Below, piece after piece: positions 37,374 through 46,677 of a DNA stretch of 64,000 nt (position 1 is the first letter of the stretch; the number at the start of each line of letters is the position of its first letter). The notes under the pieces are model-generated. The model ran no database searches and was not told where the DNA came from. It saw nothing but the letters and a program-made list of their open reading frames with translations. A program made the translations under genes and the position numbers. This stretch comes from Pandoraea pneumonica (lineage in GTDB: Bacteria > Pseudomonadota > Gammaproteobacteria > Burkholderiales > Burkholderiaceae): NCBI RefSeq assembly GCF_902459645.1, contig NZ_CABPSK010000005.1:186001-250000 (forward strand). Reading direction: 5' to 3'.

Positions 37374-37519
37374 CAAGCTCGTGGTATTGTGCACGCCATC
37401 CGACGGCACGCTGCAATCGGCGTTTCACGAGGCGAAAGGCATGTCCTTCTCACGAAGGTCGGCGCGCGTCGTGTGCCGAATTTTGGAACTTTTGTTCGCG
37501 AATCGATATCTTCTGATCC

Positions 37520-38407
37520 ATGCTGATTCATCCCCAATTCGACCCGGTCGCGATTCATCTCGGCCCGCTCGCCATCCGCTGGTACGGCTTGATGTACCTG
37601 GTTGGCTTCATTCTCTTTTTGCTGGTCGGACGTTTGCGCGTGCGCCAGCCGTCGATGGCCGCGCAAGGATGGAAGGCGCAGGATCTCGACGACATGCTGT
37701 TCTACGGCGTGATCGGCGTGATTCTCGGCGGACGTCTGGGCTATGTGATTTTCTACAAGCTGTCGTTCTATCTGGCAAACCCGCTCGACATCTTCAAGGT
37801 GTGGGAAGGCGGGATGTCGTTCCACGGTGGCTTCCTCGGCGTGCTGGTGGCGATGTGGCTGTTCACGCGCCGTCGTGGGCACTCGCTGCTCGAGGGCACC
37901 GACCTCATTGCCCCGATGATTCCGCTGGGTCTGGCGGCAGGGCGTTTGGGCAATTTCATCAACGGCGAGTTGTGGGGCCGCGTGACGAGCCCGGATTCGC
38001 GCTGGGCGATGTTGTTCCCGCAAGCGGCGGCTGAAGACGCGCAGTGGGCGGCAGCGCACCCGCAAGCGATGGCCGACAGCGCAATGCAAATGGTGTTTGC
38101 CCAGTTCCACGGGCTGCCGCGTTACCCGTCGCAGTTGTTCGAAGTCGCGCTCGAAGGCGTGGCGTTGTTCCTGTTGCTCTGGTTCTTCGCGCGTAAGGCG
38201 CGTCCAGTGGGGGCTGTCTCGGGCATGTTCCTTGTGGGCTACGGGCTGTTCCGCTTCCTCGCCGAATTCACCCGCGAGCCGGATGCCTTCCTCGGCTTGC
38301 TCTCGTTCGGTCTGTCGATGGGGCAGTGGCTTTCGCTGCCGATGATCGTCGCGGGCGTCGTCATGCTGGTGTGGGCGCATCGGCGCGCGGCACCTTCGGT
38401 CGCATAG
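37520..38407 (+). CDS. lgt: Prolipoprotein diacylglyceryl transferase
   Basis: A 295-residue inner-membrane enzyme that transfers diacylglycerol from phosphatidylglycerol to the lipobox cysteine of prolipoproteins. The signature [13 protein letters not shown] is at residues 141-153 and the conserved MSFHGGFLG (H102) precedes it. About seven hydrophobic helices are present. A strong terminator follows at 38468. Confidence 0.96.
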   Translation: MLIHPQFDPVAIHLGPLAIRWYGLMYLVGFILFLLVGRLRVRQPSMAAQGWKAQDLDDMLFYGVIGVILGGRLGYVIFYKLSFYLANPLDIFKVWEGGMSFHGGFLGVLVAMWLFTRRRGHSLLEGTDLIAPMIPLGLAAGRLGNFINGELWGRVTSPDSRWAMLFPQAAAEDAQWAAAHPQAMADSAMQMVFAQFHGLPRYPSQLFEVALEGVALFLLLWFFARKARPVGAVSGMFLVGYGLFRFLAEFTREPDAFLGLLSFGLSMGQWLSLPMIVAGVVMLVWAHRRAAPSVA

Positions 38408-38467
38408 CAGGTTCGGGCGCGCAGGCGGTCGGGTGACCGTCTTCGCTAAATCGCATTGACGCAATGA

Positions 38468-38503
38468 AACGGGCTGCCAGATCGTCTCTGGCAGCCCGTT
38501 TTT
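38468..38503 (+). terminator. Intrinsic terminator of lgt
   Basis: AACGGGCTGCCAG (38468-38480) pairs perfectly with CTGGCAGCCCGTT (38488-38500), followed by a TTTTT run. It also lies 35 bases past the stop of the convergent GntR gene. Confidence 0.9.
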
Positions 38504-38537
38504 CGTTGTGTCGATTAGACGCTCAGCTTTCTCCGCC

Positions 38538-39209
38538 TCAGCCCGCCTTTCGCTCCAGCGCTCGCAACGACGCCATCAAGTCGCCGAAGCGCTCGCCTTG
38601 CACGGTGACGTGGGCGCGCAAGCATTCGGCGGCGGCATCGGCATCGCCCGCTTCAATGGCGCGAAAGACCGCGTCGTGCTCGGCAAACGAGTGCCCCAGC
38701 CGGTCGCGCACGCGCAACTGCATCCGGCGGTAGACGCGCAGACGTTGATGCAATTGCAGGGCCGTTTCATGCAGATATGCGTTGTGACTCGCCGCATAAA
38801 TCTGCGCATGGAAACTCGCGTTGATCGTGTAGTAGCGGTCGAGATCGCGCGCCTCGGCGGCGGCCTGACTCGCAATGTGCGTCGTGCGCAATTCCGCCAA
38901 CTCGGCCTCGGTGATTCGGCGTGCGGCGAGTCGCCCGCACATCGCTTCGAGTTCCGCCATCACTTCGAACATTTCACAAAGCCGCTTCGGATCGACTTCG
39001 GCAACGATGGCACCTCGTCTCGGGCGCATTTCCACCACGCCCGACATCCCCAATTGAATTAGCGCCTCGCGCAGCGGCGTGCGTGAGACGCCAAAGGTGG
39101 CAGACAACTCGGCTTCGTCGAGGCGCATGCCCGGCGGATATTCGCCCAGGGCAATCTTCTCTTCGATGGCCTGGCGTAGCGCATCCGATCGCTTCGGTTT
39201 TACCGTCAT
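38538..39209 (-). CDS. matR: GntR/FadR-type regulator, probable malonate regulator MatR
   Basis: A 223-residue protein from ATG 39209 (GAGAG seven bases upstream; an in-frame ATG at 39272 would add 21 residues). The winged helix is at about residues 8-70, with ATFGVSRTPLREALIQL as recognition region. An FCD ligand-binding domain follows (VMAELEAMCGRLAARRI; metal-site histidines in INASFHAQIY and near HVTVQGER). It is divergent from matPQM-matA-matB, and TTGTATACA, the half-palindromic site recorded for Rhizobium MatR, lies in the gap. This makes it the likely malonate-responsive repressor of the operon. Confidence 0.85.
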   Translation of the reverse strand: MTVKPKRSDALRQAIEEKIALGEYPPGMRLDEAELSATFGVSRTPLREALIQLGMSGVVEMRPRRGAIVAEVDPKRLCEMFEVMAELEAMCGRLAARRITEAELAELRTTHIASQAAAEARDLDRYYTINASFHAQIYAASHNAYLHETALQLHQRLRVYRRMQLRVRDRLGHSFAEHDAVFRAIEAGDADAAAECLRAHVTVQGERFGDLMASLRALERKAG

Positions 39210-39351
39210 GACGCTCTCGCTAGGTCGTGGTTCGTCGCAAATCGACCCCGTTGCCGGGGCCTCGATAGACATCGGTCCGACCAAGGTAGCGCGCTGGGCG
39301 GTGCCTGAAGATCGGGGTTAACGCCGAAAGTGTATTTTTTACGAAGCCAAT

Positions 39352-39381
39352 TTGTATACACCGTGACGGAATAACTATACG
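39352..39381 (+). promoter_or_regulatory. Promoter of the malonate operon with MatR-type operator
   Basis: TTGTATACA (39352-39360) is the MatR/GntR-FCD operator core. Its TTGTAT also reads as a -35 element, with TATACG (39376-39381) 18 bases later as a -10. A repressor bound at the operator would cover the -35. The 345-base gap between matR and matP (39210-39554) otherwise shows no gene; the segment 39390-39554 is the leader of matP. Confidence 0.65.
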
Positions 39382-39554
39382 ATTTCATCTCGAGTGCGGC
39401 AACTTCTGCGCTCGAAATATCAAAAAACAAAGCAAGTCATCCGTACATGCAGTGCCGGTTGGGCCGGTGGTGCACCCGGGGCGAACATCGGCCTGGGCGA
39501 CGTCAGACACCGTGCTTCGCCGGTTTATCACTGACAGAAGTGACAGGAGACGCC

Positions 39555-40601
39555 ATGGAGACGACACCTTCCCCGCTGCGGCGGCAACTCATGCTCGGCG
39601 CCGCATCGGCGCTCGCGACCGGCGGGCTGATTAGCCCGTGGGGCAGCGCTTTCGCGCAGACCGGTCCGCTCAAGATTTCACATCAATTCCCCGGGGGCAC
39701 CCTCACCGAAGGCGACTTTCGCGATCGGCTGTGCCGCAAGTTCGCGCAGGAAGTCGAGAAGCGCACGAATGGGGCGCTCAAATTTCAGGTCTATCCGGGC
39801 AGCTCGCTCATGAAGACCAATGCGCAGTTCTCGGCATTGCGCCGGGGCGCGCTCGATCTCTCGCTATACCCGCTGCCGTACGCCGGCGGCGAGGTGCGCG
39901 AACTCAACATCGGCTTGATGCCCGGTCTGGTGACGTCGTACGCACAAGGCAACGCGTGGCGCAACGGCGAAATCGGCAAAGTGCTGACCGACGTGCTTGC
40001 CGATAAGAACATCGTGATCGTGAGTTGGGTCTGGCAAGCCGGTGGCGTCGCCAGCCGCTCGGCACCGCTCGTCGCGCCTGAAGATGCCAAGGGCATGAAG
40101 GTGCGCGGGGGCAGCCGCGAGATGGACATGATGTTGAAGGAAGCGGGCGCCGCGGTGATCTCGCTGCCGTCCAACGAGTTGTATGCGGCGATGCAGACCG
40201 GCGCGATGGATGCAGCGATGACGTCGTCGACGAGCCTGATGTCGTTCCGTCTCGAAGAAGTGTCGAAGCATCTGACCACGGGGCGCAACAAGTCGTACTG
40301 GTTCATGCTCGAGCCGCTGCTCATGTCGAAGCAGATTTTCGACAAGCTGCCGAAAGACCAGCAGCAAATCATTCTGCAAGTCGGCAAAGACCTGGAGTCG
40401 TTCGGCACCGAAGCCGCCAAGGCCGACGATGCGCAGATTGCCAGCGTCTACACCAAGGCCGGTGCGAAGGTTTATGACCTCGACGAGGCGACGGTGATGA
40501 AGTGGCGCGATATTGCCCGGCGCACGGCGTGGAAGGATTACGCCAGCAAGTCGGATACCTGCGCCAAGCTGCTCGCCCTCGCCGAGAAGGTGCCTGCATG
40601 A
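39555..40601 (+). CDS. matP: TRAP transporter malonate-binding protein (DctP family)
   Basis: A 348-residue periplasmic binding protein of a TRAP transporter. ATG 39555 has CAGGAGA upstream. The N-terminus PLRRQLMLGAASALATGG has a twin-arginine motif, so export through Tat is plausible; cleavage is expected near SAFAQTGP. The mature part has the DctP features LDLSLYPLPY and the substrate-clamp arginine region MKVRGGSREM. It overlaps matQ by four bases (ATGA). Malonate is inferred from the downstream matA/matB genes; the arrangement matches the matPQMAB operon described in Sinorhizobium. Confidence 0.88.
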   Translation: METTPSPLRRQLMLGAASALATGGLISPWGSAFAQTGPLKISHQFPGGTLTEGDFRDRLCRKFAQEVEKRTNGALKFQVYPGSSLMKTNAQFSALRRGALDLSLYPLPYAGGEVRELNIGLMPGLVTSYAQGNAWRNGEIGKVLTDVLADKNIVIVSWVWQAGGVASRSAPLVAPEDAKGMKVRGGSREMDMMLKEAGAAVISLPSNELYAAMQTGAMDAAMTSSTSLMSFRLEEVSKHLTTGRNKSYWFMLEPLLMSKQIFDKLPKDQQQIILQVGKDLESFGTEAAKADDAQIASVYTKAGAKVYDLDEATVMKWRDIARRTAWKDYASKSDTCAKLLALAEKVPA

Positions 40602-41191
40602 GCGGGGTTGCCATGGGGGCCGATCCTATGGTGCCGCGAACGCGCGTTTTACGTCGGCTCGACGCCCTGTTGCAGGGCGTGAGCCGGCTGCTCATGGTGG
40701 TGTGCATGCTCGCGCTCGTGGGGGCCGCGCTGGTACTCAGCTATAGCGTGTTCGCGCGGCACGTGCTCAAGCTCGCGACCGACTGGCAGGACGAAGCCGC
40801 CGTCTTCCTGCTAGTGGGCGCCACGTTCGTGAGCGCCGCGCACGTGCAACATCTGCGCGGACATATCGGCATCGAGGCCATCACGACACTGCTTTCGCCG
40901 CGCGTGAATCGCGTGCGGCGCTGGCTGGTCGATATCGCCACGCTGGCGTTTTGCGCGTTCTTTGCTTGGAAATCGTGGACGCTCTTCTGGGAAGCCTATG
41001 TCGACGGGCAGACGAGTAGTTCGACGTGGGGTCCGCCCCTCGCCATTCCCTATGGGCTGATGGCGGCGGGCATGACCTTGCTCACGGTGCAACTGGTGTT
41101 GCAAGTGGCGATCGGTGCGTGCGAGATGGGTTCGCGCGCCAGTGATGCGGCCGACGAGCATGGCGCGAAGCGAGCAGGAGGGACGCACTGA
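40598..41191 (+). CDS. matQ: TRAP transporter small membrane subunit (DctQ family)
   Basis: A 197-residue protein with four hydrophobic helices, the size and topology of DctQ. The ATG at 40598 overlaps the matP stop; in-frame ATGs at 40613 and 40628 are alternatives. TDWQDEAAVFLLVGATFVSAA is the family motif (usually E-E/D in helix 2). It overlaps matM by one base (TGATG). Confidence 0.87.
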   Translation: MSGVAMGADPMVPRTRVLRRLDALLQGVSRLLMVVCMLALVGAALVLSYSVFARHVLKLATDWQDEAAVFLLVGATFVSAAHVQHLRGHIGIEAITTLLSPRVNRVRRWLVDIATLAFCAFFAWKSWTLFWEAYVDGQTSSSTWGPPLAIPYGLMAAGMTLLTVQLVLQVAIGACEMGSRASDAADEHGAKRAGGTH

Positions 41192-42534
41192 TGAGCGAAC
41201 TCGGAATCGGTCTGCTGTACGGCGGCGCTACGCTCGTCGCCATGTTCTCGGGCATGCCCATTGCCTTCGCCCTCGGCGCGGTGGCGGTGGCGTTCATGTT
41301 CGGCTTTATGCCTGTGTCATCGCTCGACACGGTCACGCAAAACGTCTACGAGGAGATGGCCAGCATCACGTTGCTGTCGATTCCGCTCTTCATTCTGAAG
41401 GGCGCGGCCATCGGTAAATCGCGCGCAGGGCAGGATCTGTATCTCGCGCTGCATGCGTGGATGCGCCGGATTCCGGGCGGACTTGGCATCGCCAACGTGT
41501 TTGCCTGCGGATTGTTTGCGGCCATGGCGGGATCGAGCCCGGCAACGTGTTCGGCCATCGGCAGCGCAGGCATTCCCGAGATGCGCATGCGCGGGTATTC
41601 GCCGGGTTTTGCCGCCGGGATCATCGCGGCAGGGGGCACGCTGGGCATTTTGCTGCCGCCGTCGATCACGATGATTCTCTACGCGGTGGCCGCCGAGCAG
41701 TCGCTGGGACGCCTGTTCCTCGCGGGCATCGTGCCTGCGCTGCTGCTCGTGGGGCTGTTCTCGTGCTACGCCGCTTGGCGCTATCGGAAGGAATACGGCC
41801 GCGCGATGGTCGCGCTCGCGCGTGACGGTACACCGTCGCCGTTCCCCAACGAGCCGCCCGCCACGATGCGCGAAAAGCTCGCATTGCTGCCGCGCGTGCT
41901 GCCCTTCATCACGTTGCTCATCGGTGTGATGGCGGCGCTCTACGGCGGCTATGCCACGCCGTCGGAGACGGCCGGGCTGGGTGGCTTGCTCGCGCTGGCG
42001 CTCATCGCCGTGATTTACCGCATGTGGCGGCCCCGGCAGCTTGCCCCGATTCTCACGAGCACACTGCGCGAGTCGACGATGCTGATGTTCATCATCGGTA
42101 TGTCGCTGCTGTATTCGTACGTGATGAGCTACCTGCATATCAGCCAGTCGGCGGCGCAGTGGATCGTGGGACTGCATCTCTCGCGCTGGGTGTTGCTCGC
42201 TGCCATTTTGCTGATGGTGGTCGTCCTCGGCTTTTTTCTGCCGCCGGTGAGCATCATCTTGATGACCGCGCCGATCATCCTGCCGCCGTTGCGTGCCGCG
42301 GGGTTCGATCTCGTGTGGTTCGGCGTGGTGATGACGATTGTCATGGAACTAGGGTTGATTCACCCGCCCGTGGGACTCAACATATTCGTCATCAAGAACA
42401 CCGCGCCCGACATCGCATTGCGCGACATCGTCTGGGGTGTGATGCCGTTCGTGGTGCTGATGGTGGTGGCTGTCGTCCTCATCTGCCTGGTGCCCGGCCT
42501 CTCGCTGTGGCTGCCGGACTGGGTGATGGGGTGA
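41191..42534 (+). CDS. matM: TRAP transporter large membrane subunit (DctM family)
   Basis: A 447-residue sodium-coupled permease with about twelve hydrophobic helices. FACGLFAAMAGSSPATCSAIGS and GGTLGILLPPSITMILYA are DctM signatures, and GLIHPPVGLNIFVIKN near the C-terminus is the second. It works with MatP and MatQ to import malonate. It is followed 27 bases later by matA. Confidence 0.92.
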   Translation: MSELGIGLLYGGATLVAMFSGMPIAFALGAVAVAFMFGFMPVSSLDTVTQNVYEEMASITLLSIPLFILKGAAIGKSRAGQDLYLALHAWMRRIPGGLGIANVFACGLFAAMAGSSPATCSAIGSAGIPEMRMRGYSPGFAAGIIAAGGTLGILLPPSITMILYAVAAEQSLGRLFLAGIVPALLLVGLFSCYAAWRYRKEYGRAMVALARDGTPSPFPNEPPATMREKLALLPRVLPFITLLIGVMAALYGGYATPSETAGLGGLLALALIAVIYRMWRPRQLAPILTSTLRESTMLMFIIGMSLLYSYVMSYLHISQSAAQWIVGLHLSRWVLLAAILLMVVVLGFFLPPVSIILMTAPIILPPLRAAGFDLVWFGVVMTIVMELGLIHPPVGLNIFVIKNTAPDIALRDIVWGVMPFVVLMVVAVVLICLVPGLSLWLPDWVMG

Positions 42535-42561
42535 GTTGATTGTTCGACTTGAGAGGAAACC

Positions 42562-44124
42562 ATGAAGGATGAGCCGATCCTGTCTGCGATGACCGCCCCG
42601 GTCTCGCTTTCCCTGTCTGCGTCGTCTGCTGCGTCGGCATCTGTGTCGGCATCCTCCGGGCGCACGCCGCCCGAGGGTGCCGCCGATGTCAGCGCGCCGG
42701 TGCCGTCGCCTTCTAAGCCCTCTCTCAAGGCGCGGCTGGGACAGTGGTTCAGTCGTGGCGGGCCGGGTGGCACCGGTGGCTCAGGTGACGGTGGCAAGCC
42801 GGATGCCAAGGGTGACGGCAAGATCGAGCCCGTCAAACTGTCGGCACGTGCTGACGCCGCGTTGCGGCGTCAGTTGTCGCAATGTCTGTCGGCACGGCTC
42901 ACCGATTCGGCGGCCAATGAAGCGGCTCGCGAGTTTATGACGCGTTACGGTAACGCCTCTCCCGGCGAGCAACTGGCGCTGCTTCAGGTGGTGGCCGACG
43001 TGTGCGGCAGCACGCAGAGCGCTGGCAGCGATGGTGGGAAGGATGACGAGGCCGGCGCGGCGACGGCAAAGCGTGCCGCCAGCGGGCTGGCTGGGGCGCT
43101 CGGCAGCGAGCGCGTGCGCTTTCTCAAACGCTTTAACGCGCTGCCCGACGGCTTGCCGTTTCTCGTGCGCTGGCGGGCCGACATGCTGCATCACCGCGCG
43201 GCACTGCCCGGGCTCGCCGCGCTCGAAGACGATCTCGGCAGTTTGTTCTCGACATGGTTCGACGTGGGCTTGCTGGAGTTGCACCCGATCACGTGGGACT
43301 CGCCCGCGTCGCTGCTCGAAAAGCTCATGCGCTACGAAGCCGTGCACGAAATTTCGTCGTGGGCGGATCTGCGAAACCGGCTCGATTCTGATCGTCGTTG
43401 TTATGCGTTCTTCCATCCGCGCATGCCGCGCGAGCCGCTGATCTTTGTGGAAGTGGCTTTCGTGCCCGACATGGCCGCCGACGTGCATTCGCTGCTCGAC
43501 GAGAAAGCGCCGCTCGAAGACCTGCGCCGCGTGCGTTGGGCTATCTTCTATTCGATTTCCAATACGCAGCCCGGTCTGCGCGGTGTGAGCTTCGGCAACT
43601 TCCTGCTCAAGCGTGTGATCGACGAACTGCATGTCGATTTTCCGAAGCTGCGCAACTTTGCGACGCTCTCGCCGATTCCGGGTTTCACCGATTGGTTGAA
43701 GTCGCTACCGGCGAGCGGCGTGGCACAAACGCTGGGGCCGAAGCGGCTGAAGCTGTTGGCGCAGGATGAGTCGCTTGCCGCAGAGGCGACCGGAGCGCAA
43801 TTGGTCACTTGGTTGCAAGCATCGCCCGAGCGCAAGAGCGCGCAGGCGCTGCAACGCGCCATTGGTGAAGCGCTGGCAGCGCACTATCTGGCCCGCGAGC
43901 AAGTGCGCGGGCAGCCGCGCGACCCGGTGGCTCGCTTTCATCTGGGCAATGGCGCTCGGGTGGAGCGCATCAACTGGCACGCCGATCTCTCGAAGAAAGG
44001 CGCAAAGCAGTCGTGCGGCATGATGGTCAATTATCTCTACGAACCCGATGAGCTCGACGCCAACTTGCAACGCCTGATCGATGGCGAGGCGGCGCTGGGT
44101 CGCGCGGTATCACGGTTGTTATGA
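42562..44124 (+). CDS. matA: Malonyl-CoA decarboxylase
   Basis: This 520-residue enzyme converts malonyl-CoA to acetyl-CoA and CO2. FYSISNTQ (residues 329-335, active-site serine region), LSPIPGFTDWL, and ARFHLGNGA with the histidine at residue 460 match eukaryotic and bacterial malonyl-CoA decarboxylases, where Ser and His form the catalytic pair. The first 90 residues are a low-complexity Ser/Ala then Gly/Lys-rich extension without counterpart in the family core. Fourth structural gene of the malonate operon. Confidence 0.92.
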   Translation: MKDEPILSAMTAPVSLSLSASSAASASVSASSGRTPPEGAADVSAPVPSPSKPSLKARLGQWFSRGGPGGTGGSGDGGKPDAKGDGKIEPVKLSARADAALRRQLSQCLSARLTDSAANEAAREFMTRYGNASPGEQLALLQVVADVCGSTQSAGSDGGKDDEAGAATAKRAASGLAGALGSERVRFLKRFNALPDGLPFLVRWRADMLHHRAALPGLAALEDDLGSLFSTWFDVGLLELHPITWDSPASLLEKLMRYEAVHEISSWADLRNRLDSDRRCYAFFHPRMPREPLIFVEVAFVPDMAADVHSLLDEKAPLEDLRRVRWAIFYSISNTQPGLRGVSFGNFLLKRVIDELHVDFPKLRNFATLSPIPGFTDWLKSLPASGVAQTLGPKRLKLLAQDESLAAEATGAQLVTWLQASPERKSAQALQRAIGEALAAHYLAREQVRGQPRDPVARFHLGNGARVERINWHADLSKKGAKQSCGMMVNYLYEPDELDANLQRLIDGEAALGRAVSRLL

Positions 44125-44185
44125 CACACGGCAACCTCTGCCGGGTACGCGCCCGGCAGGGTTCATTTATTCAACGGAGACAACT

Positions 44186-44974
44186 GTGAGCGAAGTTCTG
44201 CGCGATGACAGTCTCGCGGGCGAGGGGCTGGTGACGCTCACGCTCTCGAACCCCGGCAAGCTCAACGCGATCTCGGTGGCGATGTGGCGAGCATTGCGCG
44301 CGCACCTGCTCGCGCTCGATGCCGAGCCGCATGTGCGCGCGATCGTGATTCGTGGCGCGCTCGGCAATTTCGCCGCAGGGGCCGACATCGAAGAGTTTCC
44401 CGTCGAGCGCGGCACTTACGACGCGCTGCGCCGCTACCACGGTGAAGTGATCGGGCCGACGCTCGAGGCGCTGGCGAACTGCCGCCATCCCAGCGTTGCG
44501 CTGATCGAAGGGGTATGCGTCGGCGGCGGGCTAGAGATTGCGGCGCATTGCGATTTGCGCATCGCCGCAGAGACTGCCCGTTTCGGCGTGCCGATCAACA
44601 AGCTCGGTTTTCCGATGGCACCGGGCGAACTCAAAGGCGTGCTGGCGCTGGTGGGGCGCGCCACGGCGCTGGAGATATTGCTGGAAGGCAGAGTCTTCGG
44701 TGCCGATGAAGCCCACGAGAAGGGGCTGCTCACGCGCGTGGTGGACGCCGAATCGGTCGAAGAGGCCGGTTACACTTGCGCCCGGCGTATTGCCGCTGGT
44801 GCACCGCTCGCCGCGCAAGCGAATAAGTGGCTGATTTCGCGCTTGGCACCGCCCGTGCCTGCGTTGTCCGAAGCGGAGTGGCAGCGCGCCTTCGCCTATT
44901 GGGATTCGCATGACCACCGCGAAGGTGTGGCGGCGTTTCTGGAGAAGCGGCGGCCCGATTTTCAGGGGCGCTGA
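44186..44974 (+). CDS. Enoyl-CoA hydratase/isomerase family protein in the malonate operon
   Basis: A 262-residue crotonase-fold protein. GTG 44186 is the best start, with GGAG eight bases before. The two oxyanion-hole segments FAAGADIEEF and GVCVGGGLEIA are present. The glutamates expected of true hydratases are not evident at the usual site: DLRIAAETARFGVPINKLGF follows instead of the E-x-x-LG pattern. It lies between matA and matB and is absent from the basic mat operon, so it may act on another CoA thioester or a side product. Its substrate is unknown. Confidence 0.87.
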   Translation: MSEVLRDDSLAGEGLVTLTLSNPGKLNAISVAMWRALRAHLLALDAEPHVRAIVIRGALGNFAAGADIEEFPVERGTYDALRRYHGEVIGPTLEALANCRHPSVALIEGVCVGGGLEIAAHCDLRIAAETARFGVPINKLGFPMAPGELKGVLALVGRATALEILLEGRVFGADEAHEKGLLTRVVDAESVEEAGYTCARRIAAGAPLAAQANKWLISRLAPPVPALSEAEWQRAFAYWDSHDHREGVAAFLEKRRPDFQGR

Positions 44975-45069
44975 GCGCACGGGACAGCCCGCGCGAAAGC
45001 TCGCCCTCAGCACGCCATCAGGTTTTCTTTTTTATCGACGTTTCGATCCTTTCGAATCCGGTTCTGTTT

Positions 45070-46602
45070 ATGACGCAAGACGCCAATCTCTATCGCCTGT
45101 TTGCCGAACGCTTCCCTGCGGATAAGTCCGCGTGTGCCATCGAGACACCCGAAGGGCTGTACTACAGCTGGGATGATCTCGAACACGCCAGCGCCCGCAT
45201 TGCGAACCTGCTCGCGAGTCTGGATCTCGCGCCCGGTGCGCGCGTCGCCGTGCAGGTTGAAAAATCGCCCGAAGCCTTGTTGCTGTATCTCGCAACGTTG
45301 CGCGCCGGGTTGGTCTATCTGCCGCTGAACACGGCCTATCGCGACGCCGAGATTACGTATTTCGTCGAAAACGCCGAGCCGGACGTGGTGGTGTGCAGTC
45401 CGGCGAATTTCGGCTGGGTTTCCAAGATCGCTTTCACGAGCGGCGCGAAGCACGTTTATACGCTTGGCGACGATCGCACCGGCTCGTTGCTGGAGCGGGC
45501 CGCATGGTTCGGCGACACGTTCGAGACGGTGCCGCGTGCGCCCGACGATCTGGCGGCGATTCTGTACACGTCGGGCACGACCGGGCGCAGCAAGGGCGCC
45601 ATGCTCTCGCACGGCAATCTCGCGAGCAATACGCGCGTGTTGCATGCGTTCTGGGGATGGGGCGAGCGCGAGGGCGGCGACGTGTTGTTGCACGCGCTCC
45701 CGATCTTCCACGTGCATGGGCTCTTCGTGGCGAGTCACGCCGCGCTGTACTCGGGCAGCAAGATGATCTGGCTCTCCAAGTTCGACGCCCGCGAAGTGCT
45801 GCATCAACTGCCGCGCGCCACGGTGTTTATGGGCGTGCCGACCTATTACGTGCGGTTGCTGGCGGAAGCCGGGCTCGACCGGCATGTGTGCCGCAACATG
45901 CGCTTGTTTATCTCGGGCTCGGCGCCGTTGCTGCGCGAGACGTTCGACGCGTTCCGCGAACGCACCGGGCATACGATTCTCGAGCGCTACGGCATGTCAG
46001 AGACGGTGATGCTGGTCTCGAATCCGTATCACGGCGACGCTGCACAGGTGCGTCGGGCCGGGACCGTCGGCGTGCCGTTGCCGGAAGTGACCGTGCGTGT
46101 GGTTGGCGACGACGGTGCGGCCATGGCCCAAGGGGATATCGGGCACATTCAGGTCAAGGGGCCGAACGTGTTCGCGGGCTACTGGCGCATGCCGGAAAAG
46201 ACGGCCGAGGAGTTCACCGGCGACGGATTTTTCAAGACGGGCGATGTCGGCAAGTTCGACGAAGACGGTTACGTGCACATCGTCGGCCGCTCGAAAGATT
46301 TGATCATCTCCGGCGGGTACAACGTCTATCCGAAGGAGATCGAGGGCTTTATCGATGAAATGGACGGCGTCGCTGAGTCGGCCGTGATTGGCGTGCCGCA
46401 TCCGGACTTCGGTGAAGCCGTGGTCGCGGTGGTGGTGCCGCGCGACGGTGGTGCCGCCCCCGACGAGCGCAGCGTGATCGACGCGCTCAAGCAGCGCATC
46501 GCCAACTTCAAGGTGCCCAAGCGCGTGCATTTCGTGACCGAGCTGCCGCGCAATACGATGGGCAAGGTGCAGAAGAACTTGCTTCGCGACCGGTTCAAAT
46601 AA
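45070..46602 (+). CDS. matB: Malonyl-CoA synthetase (acyl-CoA ligase)
   Basis: A 510-residue adenylate-forming enzyme that activates malonate to malonyl-CoA with ATP. The phosphate-binding loop LYTSGTTGRSKGA is near residue 163, followed by YGMSETVML and FKTGDVGKFDEDGYV. The C-terminal catalytic lysine is in NTMGKVQKNLL. MatB is distinguished from other ligases here by operon context with matA and a TRAP importer and by its size (about 500). It is the last gene; a GGGAGGGC dyad lies in the gap before the convergent aminotransferase. Confidence 0.9.
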   Translation: MTQDANLYRLFAERFPADKSACAIETPEGLYYSWDDLEHASARIANLLASLDLAPGARVAVQVEKSPEALLLYLATLRAGLVYLPLNTAYRDAEITYFVENAEPDVVVCSPANFGWVSKIAFTSGAKHVYTLGDDRTGSLLERAAWFGDTFETVPRAPDDLAAILYTSGTTGRSKGAMLSHGNLASNTRVLHAFWGWGEREGGDVLLHALPIFHVHGLFVASHAALYSGSKMIWLSKFDAREVLHQLPRATVFMGVPTYYVRLLAEAGLDRHVCRNMRLFISGSAPLLRETFDAFRERTGHTILERYGMSETVMLVSNPYHGDAAQVRRAGTVGVPLPEVTVRVVGDDGAAMAQGDIGHIQVKGPNVFAGYWRMPEKTAEEFTGDGFFKTGDVGKFDEDGYVHIVGRSKDLIISGGYNVYPKEIEGFIDEMDGVAESAVIGVPHPDFGEAVVAVVVPRDGGAAPDERSVIDALKQRIANFKVPKRVHFVTELPRNTMGKVQKNLLRDRFK

Positions 46603-46677
46603 TCGGTCGATACGGTTGATACGGGAGGGCGAGCCGTCTTGGCAGTGCCCTCCCGGTCATGGCTCGGTGCGCTTGCC

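Noticed and set aside
46623-46654. GGGAGGGC/GCCCTCCC dyad between matB and the aminotransferase as a terminator
   Set aside because: The stem is good but the 16-base loop and lack of a T run make it unconvincing.
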